DNA of 12,150 nt, taken from positions 1 through 12,150 of the forward strand of contig JALZVZ010000230.1 of the NCBI GenBank assembly GCA_023299945.1, given 5' to 3'. Shown in pieces: positions 1 to 7,449 of the stretch (within the stretch, counting starts at the first letter, position 1; each line of letters opens with the position of its first letter). Below the pieces are notes generated by a model, which saw only the letters and a program-made list of their open reading frames with translations, ran no database searches and had not been told where the DNA came from. The DNA is from Altererythrobacter sp. GTDB lineage: Bacteria > Pseudomonadota > Alphaproteobacteria > Sphingomonadales > Sphingomonadaceae. Both the position numbers and the translations under genes were made by a program.

Positions 1-1
1 G

Positions 2-655
2 ATCGATGTCGATGAAGCTGGCCTCGCCGCGCTTGATTTGCCTTGCGAGGTGGAGCGCATCACCGGCAGCGTGGCTGATGTGGCCTTATGGAGCACTTTG
101 GAAGACACGCTTTCCAGCACGGGCGAGACAATTGACCACGCAGTCGTTAATGCCGGTATCGGCGCTGGCGGCACAATTGATCAGTTGTCGATGGCCGATT
201 GGCGCCGCGTAATGGATGTCAATCTGGACGGCGCATTTTTGACCCTCTCAACCAGCCTGCGCTCGATGCCAAAAGGCGGCGGCAGCATTGTCGTTGTTGC
301 CTCTACTACCGGTGTTAAGCCAGTTCCCGGCGTTGGCCCTTATGGGATTTCAAAGGCAGCGGTGGCACACATGGCGCGCATTGCGGCGGCGGAAAATGCG
401 GCCAAGAACATCCGTATCAACGCGATTGCACCGGGCGGCGTGGACACAGCCATTTGGGAAGGCTCGCCTGAATTTGTCGCAGCGGCTGAGAAATACGGGC
501 GCGATACGGCAATCAAAGGGCTGACAGGCAGCACACCATCGGGCCGCTTTGCCAGCTCTGCTGAAATGGCGGATTCGATCCTTTACCTGCTGTCAGACGC
601 TGCCTCCAATATCACTGGCACTGTGCTGGTGAGCGATGGCGGTTTCACGCTATAA
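2..655 (+). CDS. SDR-family oxidoreductase, 3' part (5' end outside window)
   Basis: Classical short-chain dehydrogenase/reductase, an NAD(P)-dependent oxidoreductase of unknown substrate. The frame is open from base 2, so the gene starts upstream and the TGxxxGxG cofactor loop is missing from view; a TTG at 38 would be a false start because the SDR pattern continues before it. Of 217 visible residues: NAG at 50-52, Asn74 (VNLDGAF), Ser101 (VASTTG), Tyr114 and Lys118 (YGISK), then the NAIAPGGVDT segment at 140-149. Spacing Asn to Ser (27) and Ser to Tyr (13) matches the SDR catalytic tetrad. It ends with the usual SDR tail (GTVLVSDGGFTL). The TAA stop lies only 5 bp from the stop of the convergent phosphatase gene. 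The family is certain; the substrate cannot be told from sequence. Confidence 0.93.
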   Translation: MDVDEAGLAALDLPCEVERITGSVADVALWSTLEDTLSSTGETIDHAVVNAGIGAGGTIDQLSMADWRRVMDVNLDGAFLTLSTSLRSMPKGGGSIVVVASTTGVKPVPGVGPYGISKAAVAHMARIAAAENAAKNIRINAIAPGGVDTAIWEGSPEFVAAAEKYGRDTAIKGLTGSTPSGRFASSAEMADSILYLLSDAASNITGTVLVSDGGFTL

Positions 656-660
656 AACGC

Positions 661-1809
661 CTAAAATTTGACGCTTTGGCTGGCGCGTTCCTCGCCTTTA
701 TTGCCATACAATTTCATCGTGAAGGCTTTGCTGGTCCAGTCGATCTCAACTGTACCGAAATTCTCTTCTGAGATAAAATCTGTGACACGCTTTGCATCGG
801 GCTCGCGCGCCGTATTTTGCGCGGTTGAAGCAAAGGAATAGTTGAGCGAGGAACTGGTTAGTTCCCACAATTCCTCACCCCCCACCATTTCGCTGTAAAT
901 GCCCGCGCCGTGGCGATCACCCGACAATAGCACCAGCCCGCTGTCAGCGCGCGCGCGCAGCATCCCATAGAGCTTGGCGCGTTCGACTGGCATACCTTCC
1001 CAGCTTTCGTAATTATGTGCGTCCGTAATGACTTGGATTGAGGAGACCACAATCCGCAAATCTGCTGGCTTGGCTAATTCTTGTTTCAGCCACGCCCATT
1101 GCGCATCGCCAAGCATGGTCTTCGCTGGATCGCTAGAGGGCACGTAGGAGCCCAACGGCGGGCGCTGAGGCGTGTAATCCATCCGGTCAAAGTCAGAGCG
1201 GAAAAAACGCGTGTCCAGCGTGATGATCTGCGTGCGCTTTCCCGCCTCGCCGTAAGTCACACTTTCATATATCCCGGGGCGCGAGCGCACTTCATTGGAC
1301 GAGCCCCAAAACGTCTCGAAAATTGTCTCTGACCAACCGCGAAAGGCAAAATTTGCACCGCCATCATTAAAGCCGAAATCATGGTCATCCCAAGTTATCA
1401 TCATAGGCACTTTGCTGCGGAAATCCGTCAGTTCAGGGGTCTTGGCCATCGTCGCATAGGCATCGCGCAATGTGGACAGGTTTGCGTCCCCATTCCAGCC
1501 CTGATCGCCGTAATTATTGTCACCAATAAACAGGAACATATCAGGGTTCTTGGCGGCGATTTGCGCCCACATATGTTGGCTGCGCGACTGGTGATTGCAA
1601 CTGCCAAAAGCCACACGGGTCAAATTGCTCGTGCGCGGAAGCGATACATTGGGCTGCGCCACTGGCAGGCTGATCTGTTTCTCCAGCTTTGCGTAATACG
1701 GTGCGAGCATCTCATCCGCGGTCAGAGAAACAGCGTCCTGCGCAGCTAAGGGCGCAGACATAAGAGCAGCGGTGGAAACAGCGAAGGAAGCAGCAAAGAC
1801 AGCGCGCAT
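661..1809 (-). CDS. PhoD-like secreted metallophosphatase (alkaline phosphatase D family)
   Basis: A 382-residue protein of the PhoD-like metallophosphoesterase family, expected to hydrolyse phosphate mono- or diesters outside the cytoplasm. Seen in order: a hydrophobic N-terminal signal with likely cleavage after LAA at residue 23; GSCN at 69-72; GDNNYGD at 96-102; WDDHDFG at 140-146; LDTRFF at 198-203; LSGDRHGAG at 295-303. These are the metal- and phosphate-binding blocks of the family. Many PhoD proteins use the Tat route, but this signal starts MRAVF with no twin arginine, so Sec export is more likely. The ATG at 1809 is preceded by GGAG with an 8-nt spacer, which supports the start. It is convergent with the SDR gene (5 bp between stops), so no separate terminator fits between them. 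Physiological substrate is unknown. Confidence 0.9.
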   Translation of the reverse strand: MRAVFAASFAVSTAALMSAPLAAQDAVSLTADEMLAPYYAKLEKQISLPVAQPNVSLPRTSNLTRVAFGSCNHQSRSQHMWAQIAAKNPDMFLFIGDNNYGDQGWNGDANLSTLRDAYATMAKTPELTDFRSKVPMMITWDDHDFGFNDGGANFAFRGWSETIFETFWGSSNEVRSRPGIYESVTYGEAGKRTQIITLDTRFFRSDFDRMDYTPQRPPLGSYVPSSDPAKTMLGDAQWAWLKQELAKPADLRIVVSSIQVITDAHNYESWEGMPVERAKLYGMLRARADSGLVLLSGDRHGAGIYSEMVGGEELWELTSSSLNYSFASTAQNTAREPDAKRVTDFISEENFGTVEIDWTSKAFTMKLYGNKGEERASQSVKF

Positions 1810-1837
1810 GGGAGGTTCTCCAATTGATTGAGAAGCT

Positions 1838-1866
1838 GCCTATTCCATGCTTGGGCAAATTGACAA
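1838..1866 (-). promoter_or_regulatory. possible sigma-70 promoter of the PhoD-like gene
   Basis: On the minus strand TTGTCA (1861-1866) matches the TTGACA -35 box at 5 of 6 positions. It is followed after 17 nt by ATAGGC (1838-1843), a poor -10 match. It lies 28 nt upstream of the ATG and downstream of the preceding gene's terminator, a sensible place. The -10 is weak, so this is a tentative call. Confidence 0.25.
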
Positions 1867-1911
1867 GTTTTTGTAGCGCGATTGCTGTTTGTGCAGGCCT
1901 AAGCCCAACGC

Positions 1912-1951
1912 AAAAGGCGCGCATCAGAGCGATTAAACCCTGACACGCGCC
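1912..1951 (-). terminator. intrinsic terminator after outer-membrane protein gene 1
   Basis: On the minus strand two 12-nt arms (1940-1951 and 1916-1927) pair fully, ten Watson-Crick pairs plus two G-T wobbles, around a 12-nt loop and are followed by TTTT (1912-1915). The hairpin starts 22 nt past the TAA of the upstream barrel gene, so it should end that transcript and isolate the phosphatase gene downstream. Confidence 0.85.
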
Positions 1952-1973
1952 CTTGAGTTTCTAACCGAAAAAA

Positions 1974-2753
1974 TTAGAAGCGGTAACGCAGGCCAAGGAA
2001 GCCAGATACCGTTTCATGCCGGCCTGAAACATCAGCGTTAAATGCATCATTTCCGTCTGCGATAAAACGGCGCTCCAGATCAATACCGGAGATGCGCTGA
2101 TAGCGTCCGCTAAGATCAAGCTCGACCTTCTCAGTCAAAGGGACGGTCACACCAAGATTGCTTTGCAATACAAAACCTGTGTCGCTGCCCGAAAGGCCGA
2201 ACGTTGGCGCATTAGCGACACCATTATCGGGGAAGTAAGTGACATTGCTATCGACCTCAGCAATGCCGATTGCGCCTCCAGTGAACGGGATGATCTTTTG
2301 ATCCTTGGCCCAGCGGAATTCTGAACGGTAGCCAATGGTAAATGTGTTTACATCGACGTCCCCGTCAAAGATCTGGTTCCCGCCATTGAGAGCACCGCCA
2401 GAAACGTCATTGCGGGCATAGCTATATTCTGCCTCAATGCTGGGCTGGATCAGGCCAAAAACACGTTTTGGAATGCGGTAGCCGATAGTGCCGGCAAAGG
2501 TCACGTCTTCGCCAAATTGAAGCGCGATATCAGCAGGTGCCCCTTGCACGCCCGGCGATCCGGCGGCGGGCGCCTGTGTGCCGGAGAAGGTTTCATCACT
2601 GGGGGAAGTGATGCCGCCTTTGACTGAAACATAGACGCCGCCTTCAGGGTCAAAGTCGCCGCCATTTTCTTGGGCGCTGGCCGCACTGGGCAAAGCGGCT
2701 ACAATTCCAGCGGTTATTAGGAGAGTGAAAAGGGAGGGTGAAGGGGTACGCAT
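1974..2753 (-). CDS. small outer-membrane beta-barrel protein 1
   Basis: A 259-residue protein with a Sec signal peptide (hydrophobic core about residues 8-22, likely cleavage ASA|QEN after residue 27). A mature region of alternating polar/hydrophobic strands and Gly/Asp/Asn-rich loops follows. It ends in LRYRF with C-terminal Phe, the usual signal for BAM-mediated insertion. This is the pattern of OmpA-like or P44/Msp2-type 8-stranded barrels; the exact family is not resolved by eye. I chose the ATG at 2753 because AAGGA lies 11 nt before it. An in-frame ATG at 2765 is possible but has the AAGG abutting it. Its opening (YVSVKGGITSPSDETFSG) resembles that of the barrel protein on the other side of folP (YIGVSGGITLPGDSSNSG), suggesting paralogy. 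A strong terminator follows. Function beyond an outer-membrane location is unknown. Confidence 0.82.
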   Translation of the reverse strand: MRTPSPSLFTLLITAGIVAALPSAASAQENGGDFDPEGGVYVSVKGGITSPSDETFSGTQAPAAGSPGVQGAPADIALQFGEDVTFAGTIGYRIPKRVFGLIQPSIEAEYSYARNDVSGGALNGGNQIFDGDVDVNTFTIGYRSEFRWAKDQKIIPFTGGAIGIAEVDSNVTYFPDNGVANAPTFGLSGSDTGFVLQSNLGVTVPLTEKVELDLSGRYQRISGIDLERRFIADGNDAFNADVSGRHETVSGFLGLRYRF

Positions 2754-2890
2754 AGTAGGGGGCATCCTTGCTGTCAGTCCTATGCTGAATGATGCGCGCT
2801 CCGCACCATTTATCAGCTGGCTTCATCGACAAGTTCGCGCCCTCAACGCATTTGGTTACGCCAGATTTGTAATCGGCTTGTGCGATAAAT

Positions 2891-4015
2891 TCATTCAGTC
2901 AGATCGGAAAAATCGGTCAGAGCTGCGTCTCGAAGGCCTCGCCAGACATTGCGCGCCTGCACCGTTTCAGGAACATCATGCACGCGCAGTATATGCACGC
3001 CGGCATTCATCCCCACCGTCGCCAATGCAACACTGCCGCCCTTACGCTCATGCGCGGCGGCTTCATGAGACAAAGCGCCGATCATTCGCTTGCGGCTAAC
3101 CCCCAAAAGCAGCGGCTGACCCAATGCATGATAGAGCGGCAAGGCATTAATTATGGACAAATTCTCCGCCAGAGTTTTGCCAAAGCCAATCCCGGGATCA
3201 AGGATAATCCGCTCTCTTGCGATACCCGCAGCAAGAGCCTCATCGCGGTATTGACGCAAGGCATCAAACACGTCGAAAACCACGTTGGAATAGGTTCCGC
3301 CCTCATGCAAATCATCGCCAGTTCCGGGCGCATGCATCAGGATTACAGGGCAATCTGTGGCCGCCGCAACGCCATAACTGCGCGGATCATAGCGCATGGC
3401 CGAGACATCATTGGCGACATGTGCGCCTGCTTTAATCGCCGCCTCCAAAACGCTCGCGCGCCGCGTATCAACACTGATAGCAGCGCCCATAGCCGCGCAA
3501 TATTCCACCGCTGGGATCACGCGCTCTAGCTCGTCGCCTTCCCATGTCGCCGCTGCGCCGGGACGTGTGCTTTCCCCGCCAACATCGATAATCGCAGCGC
3601 CAGCCTCCAGCATTTCAGAAGCGTGCGCGCGGCCATGCTCTGGCTTTTCAAGGAACTCGCCGCCATCGGAAAAACTATCCGGCGTAACGTTCAATATACC
3701 CATGATTTGCGGCTGATCGAGGCGGATCGTGCGCGTCCCCAATTGTAGCGGCGCATGCTCGGTTTGAAGGTTTGCCCATTGCTCCTCAGCGCTGGATTTC
3801 AGCTCAGCAGGGAGCGCGGAGATGACCCCCTCCAGATCGGAGACGAGGCATAGATCACGCGAGGTCACCTTGCTATTTTGCGTTCTGATCACCGCAAATC
3901 TTGATGCGTAAACCATGCTACCTGCCAACCGAATTGCGCCGGATCCGCTTGAGGTGTGTTCAGACTGCGGGCTAGCGGCAAAGCTGATCGGTTGGATGTA
4001 AATGTTCTCTTGCAT
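2891..4015 (-). CDS. folP: dihydropteroate synthase with N-terminal extension
   Basis: Condenses 6-hydroxymethyl-dihydropterin pyrophosphate with p-aminobenzoate to 7,8-dihydropteroate in folate synthesis (cytosol); it is the sulfonamide target. The TIM-barrel core begins near residue 98. Motifs: MGILNVTPDSFSDGG at 105-119, DVGGESTRPGA at 144-154, SVDTRR at 181-186, NDV at 202-204, DPGIGFGKT at 273-281, GVSRKR at 305-310 and RVHDV at 344-348. All standard catalytic and pterin-binding blocks are present. The protein is 374 residues against about 280 for typical FolP because of a roughly 97-residue N-terminal region (about 4-97), which from memory also occurs in sphingomonad homologues. The ATG at 4015 opens that conserved region; a TTG two codons earlier is less likely. 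No clear Shine-Dalgarno is visible. It is flanked by two barrel-protein genes in the same direction; no terminator is seen between folP and the downstream one, so read-through is possible. Confidence 0.96.
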   Translation of the reverse strand: MQENIYIQPISFAASPQSEHTSSGSGAIRLAGSMVYASRFAVIRTQNSKVTSRDLCLVSDLEGVISALPAELKSSAEEQWANLQTEHAPLQLGTRTIRLDQPQIMGILNVTPDSFSDGGEFLEKPEHGRAHASEMLEAGAAIIDVGGESTRPGAAATWEGDELERVIPAVEYCAAMGAAISVDTRRASVLEAAIKAGAHVANDVSAMRYDPRSYGVAAATDCPVILMHAPGTGDDLHEGGTYSNVVFDVFDALRQYRDEALAAGIARERIILDPGIGFGKTLAENLSIINALPLYHALGQPLLLGVSRKRMIGALSHEAAAHERKGGSVALATVGMNAGVHILRVHDVPETVQARNVWRGLRDAALTDFSDLTE

Positions 4016-4104
4016 CAGCAAGGCTTAGCCCAACTGATGGCCTGCGCGATACTGCCATCAGCGCGTAATCCTCAGGCGAGGCAAATCGGCGCGCTGCGCA
4101 CAAG

Positions 4105-4134
4105 AAAAAGGGGCCGCGCACCTTACGCAGCCCC
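4105..4134 (-). terminator. intrinsic terminator after outer-membrane protein gene 2
   Basis: On the minus strand GGGGCTGCG (4126-4134) pairs with CGCGGCCCC (4110-4118), 9 bp with one G-T wobble and a 7-nt loop, followed by five T (4105-4109). It lies 20 nt past the stop codon of the upstream barrel gene. It separates that gene from folP, so folP should have its own promoter in about 4016-4104, where I see no convincing -35/-10 pair. Confidence 0.88.
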
Positions 4135-4154
4135 TCCTTCTTCAATAAAAGCCA

Positions 4155-4961
4155 CTAACCGCCAAAGCGGAAGCGAATACCCGCTGAGACGATCGACTGA
4201 TCAGATTCCACGCCCAATGTCGCGGGTAGCAAATTCAGCGGAATATCTGCATCTTCTGCATTGGCGCGGAAAGTGTATTGGCCAAAGACCTCTGCACGTT
4301 CGGAAAGTTCTACGCTGGCACCGGCCATCAGCTGATAGGCAAGCACACCGTCATCATCATCACCAACATCTACGCCCGATGGGCTGTAGTTTACCTCGGT
4401 CCATTGATAGCCGACACCGGCCCCGACAAAGGGCTTGATCGCGCTGCCGGTTTCAATGTCGTAAAAGACATTCCCGAACAGGCCATAGTTTTTTACCCCA
4501 CCTTGGCCATCAGCAATGACTGCACCAACAGTAGGGTTCGCTGCATCTGCCGCGCCGCGTGTCAGCACCGCCACATCCAGACTATCGATGTCTGCGCCGC
4601 CGACGCTCAAGCCCGTGTGTGTGTCGACGTCATATTCAGAATATGCGCCTTCCAATTCGACCCGAAAGCCATTTTCAAAGGCGTAACCAAATTGCCCGCT
4701 GATCGCGAAGCCATTGTCGTTCTCTGTCTGCCAGTCCAGTTCTGTACCGGCAGGTATGGCGTCAAAGTCGGCTGTGGCGGCAACATCGGCATCAAATTCG
4801 CCTGAATTGCTGCTGTCACCTGGCAAGGTAATACCGCCGCTGACACCAATATAGGGGCCGGATTTGGCTTCTGATTGGGCCGCAGCAGGCGCGGCAATTA
4901 GCACCGTCATTACGGCCAAGGTTGCCGCAAAATTTGGCAAAGTAATAGGGGAATTTTTCAT
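4155..4961 (-). CDS. small outer-membrane beta-barrel protein 2
   Basis: A 268-residue protein with a signal peptide (MKNSPITL..., hydrophobic core about 11-24, likely cleavage AAA|QSE after residue 28). A barrel follows with alternating strand patterns such as KPFVGAGVGYQW and AEVFGQYTFRA, and acidic loops (a run VGDDDDG). It ends in IRFRFGG, so two glycines follow the last aromatic residue, a departure from the usual terminal Phe. It resembles Omp25/OmpA-like porin-fold proteins and, at its N-terminus, barrel protein 1. The ATG at 4961 is preceded by GAGG with 8 nt to the ATG, better than the upstream in-frame start at 5012. That longer start would add 17 residues and overlap a strong hairpin. 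It has its own terminator. Role unknown beyond envelope location. Confidence 0.82.
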   Translation of the reverse strand: MKNSPITLPNFAATLAVMTVLIAAPAAAQSEAKSGPYIGVSGGITLPGDSSNSGEFDADVAATADFDAIPAGTELDWQTENDNGFAISGQFGYAFENGFRVELEGAYSEYDVDTHTGLSVGGADIDSLDVAVLTRGAADAANPTVGAVIADGQGGVKNYGLFGNVFYDIETGSAIKPFVGAGVGYQWTEVNYSPSGVDVGDDDDGVLAYQLMAGASVELSERAEVFGQYTFRANAEDADIPLNLLPATLGVESDQSIVSAGIRFRFGG

Positions 4962-4977
4962 AATATCCTCACGTTGG

Positions 4978-5013
4978 TTTGCGCCCCCGCCACGGCAAAT
5001 GTGGCGGCGCAAA
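4978..5013 (-). promoter_or_regulatory. strong 5'-UTR stem-loop upstream of outer-membrane protein gene 2
   Basis: On the minus strand TTTGCGCC plus GCCAC (5001-5013) pairs with GTGGC plus GGCGCAAA (4978-4993). This gives 13 pairs interrupted only by a 3-nt GGG bulge, with a 7-nt loop (4994-5000). There is no T-run after it, so it is not a terminator; it sits just before the GAGG ribosome-binding site. It may stabilise the mRNA, as the ompA leader hairpin does in Escherichia coli, or control translation. That role is inference. Confidence 0.7.
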
Positions 5014-5042
5014 TGAACGTAGGATTGTGGTTTTGTGCAGGA

Positions 5043-5048
5043 ATTATG
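5043..5048 (-). promoter_or_regulatory. possible -10 box for outer-membrane protein gene 2
   Basis: CATAAT on the minus strand matches TATAAT at 5 of 6 positions and lies about 30 nt upstream of the 5'-UTR hairpin. No good -35 is found 16-18 nt further up, so the call is weak. Confidence 0.25.
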
Positions 5049-5092
5049 CGCCTGAGGGGAAAAGCCGATAGGCCGTTTCTAAGACGCGGCGA

Positions 5093-6286
<1,194 letters not shown>

Positions 6287-6298
6287 TTAGCCCCAGAC

Positions 6299-6307
6299 TT
6301 ATCCACA
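6299..6307 (+). promoter_or_regulatory. DnaA box in the ccrM leader
   Basis: TTATCCACA is a perfect match to the strong DnaA-box consensus. It lies 34 bp upstream of the ccrM start codon and 5 bp from a GAGTC methylation site. I see no second box in the gap, so a regulatory DnaA site is more likely than an origin. Confidence 0.6.
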
Positions 6308-6355
6308 GGGTGAGTCCATCAGCGCAAACCGTCAAGGCCTAATTGATCGCAGTTT

Positions 6356-6374
6356 ATGGTTAACGCCGCGTTAC
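6356..6374 (-). promoter_or_regulatory. CtrA-like binding site upstream of ccrM
   Basis: On the minus strand GTAA-N7-TTAACCAT lies 91 bp upstream of the ccrM ATG and reads toward it. TTAACCAT (6356-6363) is the full 8-base CtrA half-site; the distal element GTAA differs from TTAA at one base. CtrA activates ccrM in Caulobacter. No clear -10 follows it. Confidence 0.6.
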
Positions 6375-6397
6375 CGCCCCACACTTGGGGGAGAACG

Positions 6398-6444
6398 AAA
6401 AGAGTCCACCACAAGATGTTGAGTCCCTGTGGCTTTATGGACTC
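6398..6444 (-). terminator. probable terminator of the rnhB-antiporter transcript
   Basis: On the minus strand GAGTCCA (6438-6444) and CCACA (6428-6432) pair with TGTGG and TGGACTC (6402-6413). The stem has 12 pairs with a 5-nt TAAAG bulge and a 14-nt loop, and TTTT follows (6398-6401). It starts 51 nt past the antiporter stop. Both arms contain a GANTC site. The bulge and the short T-run lower confidence. Confidence 0.5.
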
Positions 6445-6495
6445 GCTATATGGGGGTGTGGCCTTCAAGACTCACACGGCGGTGTATTCGTGTTT

Positions 6496-7425
6496 TTAAG
6501 CGAATAGAACCGCAGTGTTCACCGCAAAGGCCGCCAATAAGATGACCCCAAGGCCGCGCCCAATCTTATGCGCATATTGACATAGCAGGACCAGCATCAG
6601 GGCCGTTGCCGCCAAAACTGGCCATTCCAGATCGAACAATTCGTAAGGAATTGGCCCCGGTGCGATTGTCATTGTGACCCCGCCGATCAGCAGCAGGTTG
6701 AAGATGTTGGAGCCCACGACATTGCCCAATGCGAGGCCGGATTTGCCTTTGAGGGCCGCAGCAACAGTCGCCGCGAGTTCCGGCAGCGATGTGCCGATGG
6801 CGACCACTGTCAGCCCGATCACGGTCTCTGGAATTTCAAACAAGCGCGCGACATCAATCGCGCCGGTAACCAGATATTTGCCGCCGAGGATCAATGCACC
6901 AACGCCGAGCGAAAAGAGAATAACCGACAACCATATATTGTCCGGTGCGTCCTCTTCTTCCTCTTCCTCATAATCATGCGCCTTGGACGGGTGCTTTACC
7001 CGCCAATAAATATAGGCCGTAAGCAAAACGAGTAGTGCAATACCAACCCAAACAGCGCCAAGTCCCGAAAGACCGATGGCCCACAATATGCCGACCGCGA
7101 CCAAGCCGCTGATCGCATCGCGCTTACCCGCGCCAGACACCATAATCGGCGCGACCACGGCCGCTCCGCCCAAAATCAGCAACGAATTGGCGATATTAGA
7201 TCCTGCAATATTACCCCAAGCGATATCAGGAGAACCAGCCATCGTTGCCTGAACGCTGGCGACCAATTCTGGCATAGAGGTTGCCGCACCGATGATAACC
7301 ACGCCAGTAACGAGATGCGAAAGCCCAGCCTTTAGCGCAATGCCCACTGCACCTCGCACCAGCAATTCGCCGCCAATAGCAAGGCCGATTAGGCCGCCCA
7401 ATATCATCAAGATGGTTTCAGTCAT
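6496..7425 (-). CDS. calcium/sodium antiporter, CaCA family (YrbG-like)
   Basis: Inner-membrane cation antiporter of 309 residues, about ten hydrophobic segments, with the two inverted alpha-repeats of the CaCA family. Repeat 1 has GAATSMPEL at 46-54 and GNIAGSNI at 71-78; repeat 2 has AIGTSLPEL at 209-217 and GNVVGSNIFN at 234-243. These carry the ion-binding Glu and Asn residues. The two halves are joined by a hydrophilic loop with an unbroken run of six glutamates (about 151-162), likely cytoplasmic. The ATG at 7425 has no clear Shine-Dalgarno. A TAA lies in the same frame a few codons upstream, and an eight-codon mini-ORF ends on the ATG. It lies 45 bp after rnhB on the same strand and is probably co-transcribed with it. 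Ion preference is not readable from sequence. Confidence 0.93.
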   Translation of the reverse strand: MTETILMILGGLIGLAIGGELLVRGAVGIALKAGLSHLVTGVVIIGAATSMPELVASVQATMAGSPDIAWGNIAGSNIANSLLILGGAAVVAPIMVSGAGKRDAISGLVAVGILWAIGLSGLGAVWVGIALLVLLTAYIYWRVKHPSKAHDYEEEEEEDAPDNIWLSVILFSLGVGALILGGKYLVTGAIDVARLFEIPETVIGLTVVAIGTSLPELAATVAAALKGKSGLALGNVVGSNIFNLLLIGGVTMTIAPGPIPYELFDLEWPVLAATALMLVLLCQYAHKIGRGLGVILLAAFAVNTAVLFA

Positions 7426-7445
7426 GCCGCGCGTTTAGAACACAT
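7422..7445 (-). other. eight-codon upstream mini-ORF overlapping the antiporter start
   Basis: On the minus strand ATG (7443-7445) opens a frame reading MCSKRAA and stops at TGA (7422-7424), which overlaps the antiporter ATG (ATGA junction). AAGG lies 6 nt before the mini-ORF start, whereas the antiporter itself lacks a visible ribosome-binding site. It may deliver ribosomes to the antiporter by translational coupling. Short ORFs occur by chance, so this is tentative. Confidence 0.3.
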
Positions 7446-7449
7446 TATG

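Larger units (their letters stand above)
6312..6473. promoter_or_regulatory. cluster of five GAGTC (GANTC) methylation sites upstream of ccrM
   Basis: GANTC occurs at 6312-6316, 6402-6406, 6421-6425, 6440-6444 and 6469-6473. All five are the GAGTC/GACTC form. Four share the extended hexamer GAGTCC, and three the heptamer GAGTCCA. The sites at 6402, 6421 and 6440 are spaced exactly 19 bp. Elsewhere in the window I noticed only about a dozen GANTC sites in some 12 kb. In Caulobacter, GANTC sites in the ccrM leader let methylation tune its transcription, and GcrA acts at such sites. Confidence 0.75.

Noticed and set aside
949..960. Alternating GC run (possible Z-DNA) in the phosphatase gene
   Set aside because: It is short and explained by Arg/Ala codons in a GC-rich gene.
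2456..2475. CCAAAA/TTTTGG inverted repeat inside barrel gene 1
   Set aside because: A 6-bp stem within coding sequence, not placed at a gene end; chance is sufficient.
2766..2890. 12-codon ORF starting next to the folP stop, and a promoter for barrel gene 1
   Set aside because: The short ORF lacks a ribosome-binding site and any family signal, and no acceptable -35/-10 spacing was found in this gap.
5013..5092. Possible ccrM terminator (GCC-TATC-GGC followed by TTTT on the minus strand)
   Set aside because: The stem is only 3-4 bp and competes with another short pairing, too weak to list.
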